Assembly: GCF_012396235.1 (NCBI RefSeq)
Contig: NZ_JAAXPA010000006.1
Location: 248,001 to 312,000, forward strand
DNA: 64,000 nucleotides
Reading direction: 5' to 3'
Source: Rhodococcus opacus
Lineage (GTDB): Bacteria; Actinomycetota; Actinomycetes; Mycobacteriales; Mycobacteriaceae
In this document: in pieces, positions 33,550 through 42,968 of the stretch
How positions within the stretch are numbered: the first letter of the stretch is position 1
Layout of the letters: each line of letters begins with the position of its first letter
The notes under the pieces: model-generated
Told to the model about the DNA's origin: nothing
The model's database searches: none
The model's input: the letters and a program-made list of their open reading frames with translations, nothing else
Made by a program: the position numbers and the translations under genes

Positions 33550-36500
33550 TCAGCCACCTTGATCGCGGACCGTGTCCGCTGTGCTGAGTTCCGTCGCCCA
33601 GACCGCTGCCGGTGTCTTCTCCGCAGCCGGGGACCCGTTGACCGGGGTGGTCACCCGCGTGCTCACCCCACCGCTGCGGGAGGTGTACGCCGTGCTGCTG
33701 CGGGCGGGCGTGATCGAGATCGTCGACTGATCGCCCACAAGCTTTTCGAGCAGCCCCGGTGCGAACGCGGCCGCCGCGGTCGCCGCACCCGCACAGCCCA
33801 GCGCCTGGGCCCACCCGACCGGTCCGAGCGGGGTGCAACCGAGGAGCTGACTGACACCGGGAGTACTGACCATCACGGTAAGTGCGGCGAGTGAACCGCC
33901 CGCGGTGAGCACCACGAGCGGACTCCGCGAATCGATGAGCGTCTGACCCAGCTGTGTGCCGACCAGCGCCACCAGCCCGACCGTCGACGCCCGGCGTTGC
34001 CTGCCCGTCACGCTCGCCAGCGCCCACGCCGTCGTCGCGCCCGCCGCGGTGGCGGCGCCGCGGATCGCGACTGTCCGCCACAGCGCCGCACTGTCCGGGC
34101 CGCGACCCTCTCCCCGGGCCTGTTCGTTGGGCGGACTCACCGCGAGCGCGGCCGCGGGCAGGGCGTCCGTGAGCACGTTCACCAGCAGGAGCTGACGCGC
34201 CGTCAGCGGCGACCGTCCGGCGATCGCACTGCCGATCAGGGCGAACGCCACCTCGCCTGCGTTCCCGCCGAGCAGCACCGACACTCCCGCCTGCACCCGC
34301 CGCCACAGCTGACGGCCCTCGTCGAGGGCGTCGAGCAACGCGTCGACGCGGCCGTCGAGGAGCACCACGTCCGCGGCGCTGCGGGCCGGGTCGCTGCCGC
34401 GCGAGCTGACACCGATCCCCACGCTGGCCGCCCGGATCGCGGCCGCGTCGTTGGCGCCGTCGCCGACCATCGCGCAGACGTGACCGACACGCTCGAGGGT
34501 CTGCACGATCTGCACCTTGTTCTCCGGCGACATCCGGGCGAAGACGACGCACTTCTCGACGGCATTCTCCTGCCCCCGGTGCGACAGGGTGTCCCAGTCG
34601 GTCCCGCTGATCACCTGCTCGGACGACACCGCCAGTCCCAACTCTTTCGTGATGGCGGTGGCCGTGACGGGATGGTCGCCGGTGATCAGCCGGACCCCGA
34701 CCTGTAGCCCTTCCAATGCCGGGAGCAGTCCGGCCGCTTCGGGGCGCGGGGTGTCCGCCAGCCCGAGCAGTCCGACGAGTTGCAGCCCACTGCCGCACAG
34801 ATCGTCGAGCACCGCGGTGTCGTCGGCCGCGCGACGCGCCTGGAAGGGCGTGACGGTCCGGCGGGCGACGGCGATGACGCGTAACCCGTCGGCAGCCATG
34901 CCGAGAACGGTGTCGTGGACCTCGTCCGCGTCGATTCCGGCGCACGCCGCGACCACGACCTCCGGCGCACCCTTCAACGACACGTGTGTCCCGGACAGCG
35001 AGGCGGAGTAGGACCGTCCGGACCGGAACGGAAGGTAACTGCTCCGGTCCTCCCCCTGCGGTAGCAGGTCCACTGCCGCGTCGGCGATCGCGGCGTCGGT
35101 GGCGTGTGCGGCCGGACTGCCGTCTGGGGTCACCGCGCTCCGGCCCGCGCACACGAGCACGTCCTCGCGATCGAACCCCGCCTCCGGGACGGCGGTGACG
35201 ACCCGCAGTCGGTTCTCGCTCAGGGTGCCCGTCTTGTCGAAGCACACCACGTCGACGCGGCCGAGCGCCTCGACGGACCGCGGCGTCCGCACCAGTGCGC
35301 CCGACCTCGTCAGTCTGCGTGCGGCGGCCTGCTGCGCGAGTGTCGCGACGAGCGGTAGACCCTCGGGAACCGCCGCCACCGCGACCGCGACGCCGCTCGT
35401 GACGGCCTGCCGCAGTCCGGTGCCGCGCAGGAACCCGACGGCGGTGACCAGCGCGCCGCCTCCCACGCTGACGGGCAGCACCCGGTCGGTGAGGCTTCTG
35501 AGCTGCGCCTGCAGACCCACGTGCGACGCACTCGCGGGGGTGAGGGCACCCGCGCGTCCCGCTTCCGTTGCGTCGCCCACCGCGGTGACGATCGCCGCCG
35601 CCGTGCCGGTGAGGATCGTGGTCCCCGCGAACACCATGCAGGCGCGGTCACTGAGTGGTGCGCCCGGAGTCGGCGACGTCTGCTTGCTCACCGGCAGCGA
35701 TTCCCCGGTGAGCGAGGACTCGTCGACTTCGACGCCCGACGCCTCGACGAGCCGGCCGTCGGCGGGCACCACCTCGCCGGGACCGATCTCGATCACGTCG
35801 CCCGGCCGCAACCGCGACGCCTCCACCCGCTCGGTCACCCGGCGCTCCGGAGGCCCGGCGACGCGATGCGCGGGCGGATCGCCCGCCGCCAGCAACCGGT
35901 TCAGCAGACGTTCCGCGTGCAGGCGTTGCACGGCCGACAGCGCGGCGTTGCCCGCCAGCACGGACCCCACGAGCACCGCGTCGATCGGCGACCCCAGCAG
36001 GGCGCTCGCCGCCGATCCGGTGGCGAGGACGGGGGTCAGCGGATCCGACAGTTCCGTGCGCATCGCCCGGCCGAAATCCCAGGCCAGACCGACCGGCCAC
36101 GCCGTGAGCCGCCCGATCGCCTCGACCGGGGTCAGCACCAGATTCACCGCGCGACGCCGGGACGCCGCGGCATCCTCTTCGTCGCGCGGGGGCAGCAGGC
36201 GGCGCACGTCCGGCACCGGCATCTCGTGCCAGGCGTGAACCGGGGCGGCGGGTGGAACCTCGGCCCGCAGCACACTGCGCGCGAGGGAATGCCCCGTCCA
36301 CAATCCTGCCGCCGCGCCGACCGTGACGGGTCCGGGTCCGCGGCCACGCACTCCGGGCAGCATGACGAGCGCACCGAGCATCGACGCCGCCGTCGCGATC
36401 TCGACGCCGCGCCGGCTCGCCGTCCGCGCGTCCGGCAGGGCCCGCAACACCCGCCACACTCCGACGAGGTCGTCGACCAGCAGGTCCGCGCACCACGGTG

Positions 36501-38061
36501 GCGGGGCGTCGTCGACGAGGACACCGATCCCGACGTCGGCGGACGACAGGGCGTGCGGCGCCCGGCCGGCGATCACCGCGACCGTCGCGCCGTTCGCCTG
36601 CAACTGCGCGACGGCGTCGCGAAGGTCCGCGTCCAGTGACCCGCTCGAGGGCAGCAGATCGTCGAACGCCGAGCGGAGTCCGCCGAGCGTGTCCACGTTC
36701 ACCGACACCACCTGGGCGCCCGACGAGCGCGCCTGCGCGAGCACGGCCGCTGCGCTCGGATGGTGCGCCGGGGTCACGAGTACGGCGGCATCTTCGTCCA
36801 CGGCTGCCGCGGCGACATCATCCGGAAGGTCGGTCAGCGCGTGCCAGCCCACCCCGAGGGCGCCGGCCTCCACGGCAGATCGAGCGGCCTCCCACACTCT
36901 CGTCCGGTCGGCGTCCCGAACCGCACGGATCCCCCTCACCCGAAGTTCGGCCGTGTGCAGCACCGACGGGTCCACGACCACCGCGTCGACCCGGTCCAGG
37001 CAGCGGAGCGCGCCGGGACGCAGGGCCAGCACGGCGTGGCGATCGGCCAGTCCACGGCCCAGTGTCGCGGCGAAGGCCTCGCGTGCGGTGCGCGCCGCCT
37101 TCGGCGCGGCGACCAGGGCCGCGTCCGCGGCGCCTGCGACGCTTCGGGTCGCCGCTCCCACCGCGGTCGCGCCCACCCACTGCGCGATCGCCGCCCGGTC
37201 CACGTCCCGCTCCACCGGTCCCGATGCGCCGCGCGGGCGGGCGGGGCGCTCCGTGTCGTCCGCGGGGTCCCGGGCCAGTTCGGGTTCGCGGCGGTGCCAC
37301 ACCCGCCGGCCCGACCACGCCTCCGCCGTGATCGCCGACCGCAATGCCACGTCCACGGCGAGTGACGCAGGTGCCCGCCGCAGCACGTCGCCGACGGCCT
37401 GAGCGGTGGCGAGCAGCAGTTCGGCGGCGTCCGGCCCGAGCCGGTCCTCGACCATGCTGCGCAATCGGGGTTGATAGTTGACGAACGTGACGGCGGCGGC
37501 TGGCACCGCCGACGGCAGGGCGGGCATCGGAAGCAGGCGAACGCCGGCGGCCGCGACCAGGCCCGTCGTGACGGCGGCCAGTGCGAGCGCGCGTTCGGCG
37601 AGTGCGACGTCGTCGCCGGGAAGTTCTCCGGGCCGGTCGCGGACGGCACCGCGGGCGATCGGTCGCGCGACATCCTCCGCGCCCGCGACCACGGCACACA
37701 GCGCGGCCACCGACGGTCCGTGCTCGTCGACCGTCACCACCAGCCGGGACAGCGCGCGGTTGAGTTCGGCTCCCGCCACACCGGCGGTTTCCCGGACGGC
37801 GCCGAGAACGGTCGCGGCCACGTCGTCCCCGCGAGGTCCGTCGAGTCCGCGGACCTCGATCCAGGCACGGCCGTGTCCGGAACTCGTGCGGCGGGCCGGG
37901 GTTCCCCCGAGCACCTCGGTGGCGATCTGCGTCGCGGTCCGTGCGGTGGTGGATATCAGATCGGCTGCGACCGTGCCTCCGTAAGACGCCACCCCGAGTC
38001 CGACACCGGCGCCGCGCACCGGCAGGGATGCAGCGGCACGGACGTATCGACCGAGTCCCAC
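33550..38061 (-). CDS. ctpI: Very large P-type ATPase of the mycobacterial CtpI type
   Basis: A ~1503-residue cation-transporting ATPase. The long N-terminal half has heavy-metal-associated-like and uncharacterised segments. The core follows: SSLTGESLPVSKQ (actuator), AAVPEGLPLVATL (PEGL in helix 4), phosphorylated Asp942 in CFDKTGTL, MSPENKVQIVQ and MVGDGANDAAAI. The size and layout match CtpI of mycobacteria, whose ion is unknown; the PEGLP motif is like P2-type pumps. The GTG at 38061, 5 bases after a 53-codon ORF, is preferred to a more distant start whose extra residues are Arg-rich and out of character. It is flanked by two small membrane proteins. Confidence 0.82.
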   Translation of the reverse strand: MGLGRYVRAAASLPVRGAGVGLGVASYGGTVAADLISTTARTATQIATEVLGGTPARRTSSGHGRAWIEVRGLDGPRGDDVAATVLGAVRETAGVAGAELNRALSRLVVTVDEHGPSVAALCAVVAGAEDVARPIARGAVRDRPGELPGDDVALAERALALAAVTTGLVAAAGVRLLPMPALPSAVPAAAVTFVNYQPRLRSMVEDRLGPDAAELLLATAQAVGDVLRRAPASLAVDVALRSAITAEAWSGRRVWHRREPELARDPADDTERPARPRGASGPVERDVDRAAIAQWVGATAVGAATRSVAGAADAALVAAPKAARTAREAFAATLGRGLADRHAVLALRPGALRCLDRVDAVVVDPSVLHTAELRVRGIRAVRDADRTRVWEAARSAVEAGALGVGWHALTDLPDDVAAAAVDEDAAVLVTPAHHPSAAAVLAQARSSGAQVVSVNVDTLGGLRSAFDDLLPSSGSLDADLRDAVAQLQANGATVAVIAGRAPHALSSADVGIGVLVDDAPPPWCADLLVDDLVGVWRVLRALPDARTASRRGVEIATAASMLGALVMLPGVRGRGPGPVTVGAAAGLWTGHSLARSVLRAEVPPAAPVHAWHEMPVPDVRRLLPPRDEEDAAASRRRAVNLVLTPVEAIGRLTAWPVGLAWDFGRAMRTELSDPLTPVLATGSAASALLGSPIDAVLVGSVLAGNAALSAVQRLHAERLLNRLLAAGDPPAHRVAGPPERRVTERVEASRLRPGDVIEIGPGEVVPADGRLVEASGVEVDESSLTGESLPVSKQTSPTPGAPLSDRACMVFAGTTILTGTAAAIVTAVGDATEAGRAGALTPASASHVGLQAQLRSLTDRVLPVSVGGGALVTAVGFLRGTGLRQAVTSGVAVAVAAVPEGLPLVATLAQQAAARRLTRSGALVRTPRSVEALGRVDVVCFDKTGTLSENRLRVVTAVPEAGFDREDVLVCAGRSAVTPDGSPAAHATDAAIADAAVDLLPQGEDRSSYLPFRSGRSYSASLSGTHVSLKGAPEVVVAACAGIDADEVHDTVLGMAADGLRVIAVARRTVTPFQARRAADDTAVLDDLCGSGLQLVGLLGLADTPRPEAAGLLPALEGLQVGVRLITGDHPVTATAITKELGLAVSSEQVISGTDWDTLSHRGQENAVEKCVVFARMSPENKVQIVQTLERVGHVCAMVGDGANDAAAIRAASVGIGVSSRGSDPARSAADVVLLDGRVDALLDALDEGRQLWRRVQAGVSVLLGGNAGEVAFALIGSAIAGRSPLTARQLLLVNVLTDALPAAALAVSPPNEQARGEGRGPDSAALWRTVAIRGAATAAGATTAWALASVTGRQRRASTVGLVALVGTQLGQTLIDSRSPLVVLTAGGSLAALTVMVSTPGVSQLLGCTPLGPVGWAQALGCAGAATAAAAFAPGLLEKLVGDQSTISITPARSSTAYTSRSGGVSTRVTTPVNGSPAAEKTPAAVWATELSTADTVRDQGG

Positions 38062-38066
38062 GGCAG

Positions 38067-38228
38067 CTACTGCCTGGAACCCACGCCGAACTGCCGCAGC
38101 ACGAGCGCCGCCCCGCGGACTCCGCCGACCACACCACCGATCGCGGCGCCGCCGACCGCACCGACCGCGCTGGTCGTCGCGTTCGCAGCACCTGACACGG
38201 CGTGCACTGTGCCGTCGACGGTTCGCAT
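38067..38228 (-). CDS. 53-residue glycine-zipper peptide preceding ctpI
   Basis: A short ORF ending 5 bases before the likely ctpI start. It begins MRTVDGTVHAVSGAANATTS, continues with a helix rich in Gly and Ala (AVGAVGGAAIGGVVGGVRGAAL) with GxxxG-type spacing, and ends LVLRQFGVGSRQ. GGGAG lies 7 bases before the ATG. The hydrophobic glycine-zipper suggests a membrane-inserting micropeptide; the spacing to ctpI suggests coupled translation. It could be an ATPase subunit or a leader peptide. Confidence 0.6.
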   Translation of the reverse strand: MRTVDGTVHAVSGAANATTSAVGAVGGAAIGGVVGGVRGAALVLRQFGVGSRQ

Positions 38229-38348
38229 GACGAGCTCCCATCGGCCGTGGCCACTACCGCCGATGCGCGGCGGATCATGTCTGCGGTACCCACCTCAGGG
38301 TATTCTCAACCGCCGCGCGCCGGAACAGTTTCAGGGAACTCTCAGCGA

Positions 38349-39146
38349 CTATCGGATGCTGTTCTGTCCCATGGGAATTCGATCACCTTGTTCGGTGCGC
38401 CAGAATTCCCAGCCGTCGTGGGTTTCGATGTCTCCGCTGATGTGACTGGCAACGGCGGTCGCCGCCGTCGTGGGGTCGGGAAACCGGCGGCCCTGCATCG
38501 GACCGCGCATGATCTCCAGAGTCTGCGTGTCGGGGTCGAACCGTCCGACCAGCCGATAACCCTCGAAGTCGGCCACGACCTCGAGGCGGGTATCGATCAG
38601 TTCCTCCAACGCCGCGGTCGCTTTCGCCGGCTTCTTCCGGGCGGATGCGCGGGCTGCGGCGTCTGCGCGCAACGTGGCCGCCGTCGTGGCGCGTTGCGCG
38701 TCGCTGTAGCGGCTGGGGTCTTTCTCCCCCGCCAGCCCGAGAAGATCCCAGCGCCCGCGACCGTGCGCGACCCGGCTCAGCGGAATCGCGTGATGTCCGG
38801 TCCGCGTGCGGCCCGGGGTGTCCATCATCCACAGATCCACCTCGGCGCGGATGTCGTCGGCCACCTCGGACGAGGGCACGACGAAGAACTCCTCCGGCGA
38901 ACTCGCGAGATCCACGAACACCCAGAACCGCGAGCCGGTGTCGTCGTCGTCGAGCGATTCGTCCTGTTTGCGGGCCTGCCAGTCACCGCTGAGCTTGGAG
39001 CGCACCCGCACGATGCAGCTCGTGCCGTCGTCGCCCCAGACCTGGACGGGGTTACGTCGCGAGTGGGTGAGCCGGACTGCCTTGCCGCCCCGTTCCACGA
39101 CATCGGCGATGAAAGCCTGGATTCCCCGGCTGGCGGTGTCTTCCAC
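38349..39146 (-). CDS. Uncharacterised protein with a possible nuclease-like N-terminal domain
   Basis: A 265-residue soluble protein. The first ~125 residues contain NPVQVWGDDGTSCIVRVRSKLSGDW, then FWVFVDLASSPEEFFVVPSSEVADDI, a pattern seen in several DNA-associated proteins with a restriction-nuclease-like fold (K/R-x-S-K, then VFVDL and FFVVPSS). A Lys-Ala-rich linker (ARASARKKPAKATAALEEL) and a C-terminal domain (VADFEGYRLVGRFDPDTQTLEIMRG) follow. The intact active site cannot be judged. A role in DNA modification or defence is only a guess. No operon partner is close. Confidence 0.65.
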   Translation of the reverse strand: MEDTASRGIQAFIADVVERGGKAVRLTHSRRNPVQVWGDDGTSCIVRVRSKLSGDWQARKQDESLDDDDTGSRFWVFVDLASSPEEFFVVPSSEVADDIRAEVDLWMMDTPGRTRTGHHAIPLSRVAHGRGRWDLLGLAGEKDPSRYSDAQRATTAATLRADAAARASARKKPAKATAALEELIDTRLEVVADFEGYRLVGRFDPDTQTLEIMRGPMQGRRFPDPTTAATAVASHISGDIETHDGWEFWRTEQGDRIPMGQNSIR

Positions 39147-39271
39147 TGTCTACGTGTCCGTCCCTGATTCTGCGTCCCGTACGCAGGTGGAGAGAGGTGT
39201 GGCGACGGGTTTGCGCAGCACGACTCGGCGTTCTTCCCCTCACCTTACGTGCCGAGCCCGGCGCGCGGTGA

Positions 39272-41005
39272 CTACCCGACCGCGCGGGCCGCTTCCGCCG
39301 CCTCGGCGAAGAACCACGACAGCACCAGGGCACCGGGGTCCACGACGCCGCGCGCCGCCTCCCCGATGTAGCTGGCCCGGCCGCGCCGCGCGGTGATGTC
39401 CGCGGTCGCCTCGGCGCCACGTGCGGCGGCGTCCGCGGCCTCGGCCAGACCGTCGGCCGGACTCTTCCCGGCCGGGGCGGCCGATTCGAGGGCGGCGACG
39501 GCCGGGTCGATGGCGTCGATCATCGTCTTGTCTCCGGGCTGCGCCCCGCCGAGTTCCTGGATCGTATCGAGGCCCGCCCGTGCCGCGGCGGCGATCGCCT
39601 TCAGGTCAACACCGTGCGGTGCGTCGGCGGCCACCCGGTAGAACTGCCGGAACCAGACACCGAACAGCGCGCCCGACGTGCCGCCCGCGTGACCGAGATA
39701 GGCGTCGGACAGTGACTCGAACACCGTCGGCGGGGAGTAGCTGTCGCGGATCCTGGGAACGTCGACGTGGTCGAGTGCAGCCGCCATGTTGGTGCCGAAG
39801 TCCCCGTCGCCTGCGCGGCGGTCGAGGTCGGTGAGGTTTGCCTCCTCGGCGAGCACCTTCTCCACGAACGCGCCGATCCACGCGCCCACCGCCGCACGGC
39901 CCAGCGTGTCGGCGGTGCCGGACACCTCCGGCTCGTCCTCACGGGAGGCGACGTTCGACCGGAACCGCACCTCGGATTCGTCTGCGATGCCGCGGAATTC
40001 ACCGGCCGGGGCGTTGGGCCATCCCGGTGCGGCGGTCGGTGCGTCCCACAGGTCGAGGAGCTGGTCGTCGCAGCGCACCAGTGTGATGGACGCGCCGTCC
40101 ATGTCGAGGGCGGTGACGAAGCTGCCGACCAGCGAGCGCCGGATCACCACACCCCGCTCCGCGAGGTGGTCGGCAAGTTCACCGAACAGCAGTTGCAGCT
40201 CCAGCGGATGCGCCGCGCCGAGCCCGTTGACGATCGCGATCACCGGCTCGCCCCGCTCCACGCCGAGCGAGGCGAGCACGGGGTCGGCGAGCCGGCGGAC
40301 CAGTTCGGCCGCGCCCATCGCGTCGACCCGTTCGGTTCCGCGTTCGCCGTGGATGCCGATCCCGAGTTCGATCTGCCCGTCGGGGAGGTCGAACGACGGC
40401 GAGTCGGCCCCCGGGACCGTGCACGCTCTCAACGCGACCGCCATGCTGCGGGAATTCCGGGCGGTGCGTCGCCCGAACTCCGCGACGGTGGCGAGGTCGT
40501 CTCCGCGCTCGGCCGAAGCGCCGCAGATCTTCTCGACCGCGATCGTGGCAGCGGTGCCGCGACGTCCGGGCCCGTCCTCCCGTTCGGAGGCGACGTCGTC
40601 GTCGACGAGCACGTGCTCGACCGTGATGCCGTCCTCCGCCGCCAGTTCGCCGGCGATGCGGAAGTTGAGGACGTCGCCGGTGTAGTTCTTCACGATGTGC
40701 ACGACGCCGCCGCCCGCGTCCACGGCCCGGGTGGCGGCCCGCACCTGCAGTGCGTTGGGTGAACTGAAGATGAGGCCGGGACAGGCTCCGGTGAGCATGC
40801 CCCGGCCGACGAACCCTGCGTGCAACGGTTCGTGCCCGGACCCGCCGCCCGACAGCAACGCGACCTGCCCGGCCGGCAACGGTTCCCGCCGTGTGAGATA
40901 TCCCGGTTCCGGATGCCATTCGAGGTCGTCGGTGGTGGCGACGGCCCCGCGGAGCGCGTCGACGACGAAGGACTTGGGCGAGTTCAGGAACTGTGGATGC
41001 GCCAT
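39272..41005 (-). CDS. ATP-dependent dihydroxyacetone kinase (DhaK-DhaL fusion)
   Basis: A 577-residue one-chain kinase. The DhaK domain has LSGGGSGHEPLHAGFVG, KNYTGDVLNF and the substrate-binding His219 (GIGIHGERG), which forms a hemiaminal with dihydroxyacetone. The DhaL domain (from ~residue 360) has RRAGDGDFGTNM with the metal-binding aspartates and GGTSGALFG. It phosphorylates dihydroxyacetone or a related short ketose to feed glycolysis. This fused form uses ATP, unlike the PTS-linked split enzyme. It lies after the FAD monooxygenase gene, beyond the palindromic element, and may be a separate unit. Confidence 0.93.
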   Translation of the reverse strand: MAHPQFLNSPKSFVVDALRGAVATTDDLEWHPEPGYLTRREPLPAGQVALLSGGGSGHEPLHAGFVGRGMLTGACPGLIFSSPNALQVRAATRAVDAGGGVVHIVKNYTGDVLNFRIAGELAAEDGITVEHVLVDDDVASEREDGPGRRGTAATIAVEKICGASAERGDDLATVAEFGRRTARNSRSMAVALRACTVPGADSPSFDLPDGQIELGIGIHGERGTERVDAMGAAELVRRLADPVLASLGVERGEPVIAIVNGLGAAHPLELQLLFGELADHLAERGVVIRRSLVGSFVTALDMDGASITLVRCDDQLLDLWDAPTAAPGWPNAPAGEFRGIADESEVRFRSNVASREDEPEVSGTADTLGRAAVGAWIGAFVEKVLAEEANLTDLDRRAGDGDFGTNMAAALDHVDVPRIRDSYSPPTVFESLSDAYLGHAGGTSGALFGVWFRQFYRVAADAPHGVDLKAIAAAARAGLDTIQELGGAQPGDKTMIDAIDPAVAALESAAPAGKSPADGLAEAADAAARGAEATADITARRGRASYIGEAARGVVDPGALVLSWFFAEAAEAARAVG

Positions 41006-41014
41006 GCTCCCAGG

Positions 41015-42967
41015 CTAAGCGTCCGCATGTGAGTGCCGCGGAGTGCCGGAGCACACTTTGCCACTCACGTGGGAGGCGGCCGCCAGCGCTTCCTCGAACT
41101 CCCGCAGGCCCGATTGCGATCCGAGCAGCAGCGCGAGCCGGGTCAGGAATCCCTCGTGGTCCGATTCGTCCGACTGGTCGAGCGCCTCGGACAGTCCCAT
41201 CCACACGTTCTCGCGCAGCAGTTCGTCCGGCGTCGCCGTCGTCTCCGTGTGCGTGGGGACGACGCCCAGCGCGGGGGCGGTTGCCGTTTTCAGGTGGTCG
41301 CGGACGTCGCCGAGCAGCGACAGGTCCCGAACCCGACACAGGACGAGTCCGTCCGGGCGGATCACGAAGCACTCACCCGCGGACGCGCCGAGGGCCTGCG
41401 CCAACGCGCCGTCGGAGTCGTCGAGGACCGTCAGGTCGGCCGCCCCGGCCACCGCCACCGCCGCCCCCGGTGCCGGGACGACGACCGCCCGCACCGATTC
41501 CGGCGACAGCGCCATTGCGAGCGCGGACGCGTGCGCGGCGATCATCCGAGCACCGGCCGGGTCGACTCCGACACCGAGCACCGCGAAACCCGTTCCCCGG
41601 ACACGGTTCAGCGAAGACTGCACCGACCCGTCGGCGGTGGCGACGCGGACGCGCCGGTCCTCCATCGGATCCCCGGGCAGCACGCCGGTCGTCCCCTCGG
41701 CCACCGGCCACGTGAGCGGCGACAGGTGCGCGTGCGTCGCACTCGACTGCCGCGGGTTGACGAGGTGACCGAACTCCGGACGGGTCGTGGCCAGCGCCAG
41801 CACCGCGTCGCGGGTGGTGCGGTAGCCGTGGCTGCCGGGCGACATGATGAGCGTCGACTTGCCCGCGTTGTCGACGTTCTGCTGCCAGGCGGCGCGCCGT
41901 TCGGCCGAATACGACTGCAGGAGAGACTCATCCGCGGTCCCGTGGACGACGGCGGCCAGGGTCCAGGCCAGGGTCTCGGCGTCCTCCATGCCGGAGTTCA
42001 GCCCGCGGACTCCGAAGATCGGCACCAGGTGGGCGGCGTCCCCGGCGAACAGGATGCGACCGTGCGTGAAGTCGTCCAGCGCGAGCGCGTGCGCGCGGTA
42101 GAAGCCGTGCCATTCGAGGGTCCACGGCACGTCGTTCTCGAGCCAGTCGAGGTGCCGGGTGATGCGGTCGCGGATGCGGTCTTCCTGTGTCTCGAGTTCG
42201 GCGTCGTCGGCGCTGTCGAGTTGGTAGTCGATGCGCCAGATGTCGCGGGGCTGCTGATGCATGATGATCGTCGAGCCGGGGTTGCTCGGCGGGTCGAACC
42301 ACACCATCCGCTCGGCGGGCAGCGTCGATTCCCAGTGGATGTCGGCGATGACGTAATTACCCTGATAGCTGTTTCCCTGCAACCGGATTCCGGCGAGTTC
42401 GCGCATCCGGCTGCGACCGCCGTCGGCGGCCACCACCCAGCGCGCACGCAGGCGGCGCGCACCGAACGCGGTGTCGACGTCGAGCGTCACGTCCTCGTCC
42501 GACCGCAGCACCCCGGCGACGCTCGACGACCAGTGGAACGTGATCAGTGGGTGCGCGAGCAGTGTGTCGGTCATGATCTGCTCGATCTCGGACTGCGACA
42601 CGTTGACCATGGGCCCGCGGACGTCGTGGTCGCCGTGCGCCATCTCGAAGTGCAGCACCTGTTCGTCGCGGTAGAAGCTGCGCCCACCCACCCAGGGGAG
42701 CACGATCTTCTCGAGTTCCGGCCCGAAGCCGAGCCGGGCGGCCACCTCGAGGCTGTGCCGGGAGATACAAATGGCGCGGCTGCCGAACGACACCTGGTCG
42801 GCGGCCTCGAGCACGGTGACGGGGATGCCGCGCTGCGCGAGGCCGAGTGCGACGCCCATGCCGACCGGTCCCGCGCCGACGACGACGACGGGCAGGGCCT
42901 CGTCGGTTGCACCGGTCGACGCGAACTCCGTCGCCGGGTACTTCTGTGGCTGAAAGTAGGTGGACAT
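41015..42967 (-). CDS. FAD-dependent aromatic-ring hydroxylase with a fused C-terminal domain
   Basis: A 650-residue class A flavoprotein monooxygenase, like 3-(3-hydroxyphenyl)propionate or pentachlorophenol hydroxylases. VVVVGAGPVGMGVALGLAQRG binds ADP, the DG motif is ARWVVAADGGRSRMRE, and GDAAHLVPIFGVRGLNSGMEDA binds FAD. A thioredoxin-like region follows (DLTVLDDSDGALAQALGA, FVIRPDGLVLCR). After ~residue 590, ELLRENVWMGLSEALDQS and LTRLALLLGSQSGL resemble DUF2783, normally a separate small protein beside such hydroxylases. The last ~15 codons lie in the palindromic repeat at 41029. The ATG is 1 base after the transporter stop. Confidence 0.88.
   Translation of the reverse strand: MSTYFQPQKYPATEFASTGATDEALPVVVVGAGPVGMGVALGLAQRGIPVTVLEAADQVSFGSRAICISRHSLEVAARLGFGPELEKIVLPWVGGRSFYRDEQVLHFEMAHGDHDVRGPMVNVSQSEIEQIMTDTLLAHPLITFHWSSSVAGVLRSDEDVTLDVDTAFGARRLRARWVVAADGGRSRMRELAGIRLQGNSYQGNYVIADIHWESTLPAERMVWFDPPSNPGSTIIMHQQPRDIWRIDYQLDSADDAELETQEDRIRDRITRHLDWLENDVPWTLEWHGFYRAHALALDDFTHGRILFAGDAAHLVPIFGVRGLNSGMEDAETLAWTLAAVVHGTADESLLQSYSAERRAAWQQNVDNAGKSTLIMSPGSHGYRTTRDAVLALATTRPEFGHLVNPRQSSATHAHLSPLTWPVAEGTTGVLPGDPMEDRRVRVATADGSVQSSLNRVRGTGFAVLGVGVDPAGARMIAAHASALAMALSPESVRAVVVPAPGAAVAVAGAADLTVLDDSDGALAQALGASAGECFVIRPDGLVLCRVRDLSLLGDVRDHLKTATAPALGVVPTHTETTATPDELLRENVWMGLSEALDQSDESDHEGFLTRLALLLGSQSGLREFEEALAAASHVSGKVCSGTPRHSHADA
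41029..41068. repeat. 40-base palindromic element, copy 2
   Basis: Arms GTGAGTG and CACTCAC enclose a weaker inner stem around GTGC/GCAC. The right half matches copy 1 at 31067-31106 exactly over 18 bases. Here the element is inside the end of the hydroxylase gene and encodes its final residues, so the original stop may have been displaced by its insertion. Confidence 0.65.
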
Positions 42968-42968
42968 G

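Noticed and set aside
38062..38241. A longer N terminus for the CtpI-type ATPase
   Set aside because: The extra residues are Arg-rich and unlike a membrane or cytosolic ATPase start, and a better-formed 53-codon ORF occupies the same DNA in another frame.
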